Assembly: GCA_021151835.1 (NCBI GenBank)
Contig: JAGKWO010000029.1
Span: 1 to 63,737, forward strand
Direction of reading: 5' to 3'
Source: Gammaproteobacteria bacterium
Lineage (GTDB): Bacteria; Pseudomonadota; Gammaproteobacteria; Pseudomonadales; Cellvibrionaceae
DNA: 63,737 nucleotides
The position numbers and the translations under genes are program-made. The notes beneath the pieces are model-generated. The model searched no databases and was not told the origin of the DNA. It saw only the letters and a list, made by a program, of their open reading frames with translations. Shown piece after piece: positions 63,146 to 63,737 of the stretch. Position 1 is the stretch's first letter; each line of letters begins with the position of its first letter.

Positions 63146-63601
63146 TGAGTTGATTTATAGCTTCTGCCAACTGACAAGCGGTACCGGATACAGTTACGTT
63201 CATATCCCTTTCTTATTGCCGATTTTGTACTCACCAATCACTACGTCGAATTCCCTTCAGTTCGGAGTAACGAATCCACCAGCTCCAGCGAATCCTGATT
63301 TGTTTATTGACCCGCACAGGTGTCTGCATTGAAGCAACTTATAGAACATTTCTGATATTAGTCTTTGGCAGCCACACTTGTTTTGAAGTGGTTTTTATAC
63401 AGTTTTAAATTTTTATTGTGGTGTCATCGGATGATAAACCGTACATTTTGAATGGGCACCGACGATGGTTTGATTAGGGCCGTTTGAATAGGCTGTTAGC
63501 TTATCTGGTTCGGGTACAAGATAAGCAGGTCCTTAATCCCCCTGTTTTTTGAGCAACTTGCTTACTTATTGAAAGATTTAAAGAAATTTCGAAATTAGTG
63601 T
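63146..63601. other. 456-bp region without a convincing gene
   Basis: The region contains an 8-bp inverted repeat GCTTATCT (63500-63507) with AGATAAGC (63520-63527), then a second short CAGG/CCTG pair and TTTTTT (63545-63550). No Shine-Dalgarno-supported ORF is found. The 60-codon frame at 63150 begins inside terminator flank and is not credible. Confidence 0.55.
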
Positions 63602-63629
63602 TTGACAGGCAGGCCCAAATCATTAAAAT
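63602..63629 (+). promoter_or_regulatory. tRNA-Leu promoter
   Basis: A perfect -35 TTGACA (63602-63607) and -10 TAAAAT (63624-63629) are separated by 16 bp. A GCGC-type discriminator follows just before the tRNA, typical of stringently controlled stable-RNA promoters. Confidence 0.8.
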
Positions 63630-63640
63630 GCGCACCACTC

Positions 63641-63726
63641 GCCAGTGTGGCGGAATTGGTAGACGCACCGGATTCAAAATCCGGCGCCCTTAAAGCGTGT
63701 CGGTTCGAGTCCGACCACTGGCACCA
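63641..63726 (+). tRNA. tRNA-Leu (CAA anticodon)
   Basis: The 86-nt gene has a 7-bp acceptor stem (GCCAGTG paired with CACTGGC), D-arm TGGCGGAATTGGTAGA, anticodon stem CCGGA/TCCGG with loop TTCAAAA (anticodon CAA at 63675-63677), a long class II variable arm and T-arm GTTCGAGTC. The encoded CCA is at 63724-63726. The CAA anticodon reads UUG leucine codons. Confidence 0.97.
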
Positions 63727-63737
63727 AATCCGAAAGG

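Noticed and set aside
63150..63332. A 60-codon plus-strand frame after the small membrane gene.
   Set aside because: It begins just behind a terminator, has no Shine-Dalgarno and its residues look random.
1..63737. CRISPR arrays, insertion sequences, integrases, toxin-antitoxin pairs, phage genes.
   Set aside because: I found no direct-repeat arrays, transposase motifs or terminal inverted repeats flanking ORFs anywhere in the window.

Overview
The window looks like ordinary chromosome of a Cellvibrio-like gammaproteobacterium (Cellvibrionaceae). The evidence is the gene order: suhB-trmJ-iscR-suf, rlmN-pilW-rodZ-ispG-hisS-yfgM-bamB-der, and pepA-holC divergent from lptF-lptG-RDD all follow pseudomonad and Cellvibrio arrangements. 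In addition, secreted polysaccharidases carry long poly-Ser linkers and CBM5/CBM10-type binding modules, a Cellvibrio/Saccharophagus habit. I see no insertion sequence, prophage, integrase or CRISPR array. This taxonomic call is inference from protein style and synteny, not from a search.

Layout. 1-6.3 kb: the tail of an unidentified gene, an EVE-domain protein, RNase II, a K+/H+ antiporter and succinate-semialdehyde dehydrogenase. 6.4-8.9 kb: a chemoreceptor and SuhB. 9.0-17.9 kb: TrmJ, then a nine-gene iron-sulfur operon (iscR, a group I cysteine desulfurase, sufB-C-D-S, a SufA-like carrier, sufT, sufE) under an IscR-type operator that overlaps a recognisable promoter. 18.1-27.5 kb: ndk, rlmN, pilW, rodZ, ispG, hisS, yfgM, bamB, der. 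27.7-29.3 kb: a two-gene partner-switch module (receiver-PP2C phosphatase plus STAS antagonist, HsbR/HsbA-like). 29.4-33.2 kb: terB-like, tal, dusA, moaC-D-E.

33.3-43.1 kb is a sugar-utilisation neighbourhood: a FucP/GluP-type transporter, a LacI-family regulator, glucokinase, a GH3 beta-glucosidase without a signal peptide but with a perfect 18-bp palindrome upstream, an outer-membrane barrel protein with a good sigma-54 promoter match, and a GH26 mannanase lipoprotein with a CBM10. 43.4-48.1 kb: prfB with its programmed +1 frameshift, lysS, and a two-CBM GH18 chitinase preceded by an overlapping leader ORF. 48.2-54.4 kb: DUF418, RluA-family pseudouridine synthase, YaeQ, YbbN, DUF4380 lipoprotein, RbgA-type GTPase, a small unknown. 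54.5-63.7 kb: SetA-type MFS, unknown-holC-pepA, lptF-lptG, RDD protein, a cyclase-FHA protein with an altered catalytic residue, a small membrane protein, and a complete tRNA-Leu(CAA) with a stable-RNA-type promoter.

The most interesting regulatory signals are: the sigma-54-like promoter with upstream GTGCA palindromes before the porin; the LacI-type palindromes before GH3, GH18 and GH26; the leader ORF on the chitinase; the IscR box; and a nested inverted repeat between der and hsbR. The most interesting proteins are the cyclase-FHA protein lacking the conserved Arg, the partner-switch phosphatase with no kinase partner beside it, and the short unknown genes at 53.9 and 55.7 kb. I did not find a clear, wholly new multi-gene system. 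Most of the window is housekeeping.
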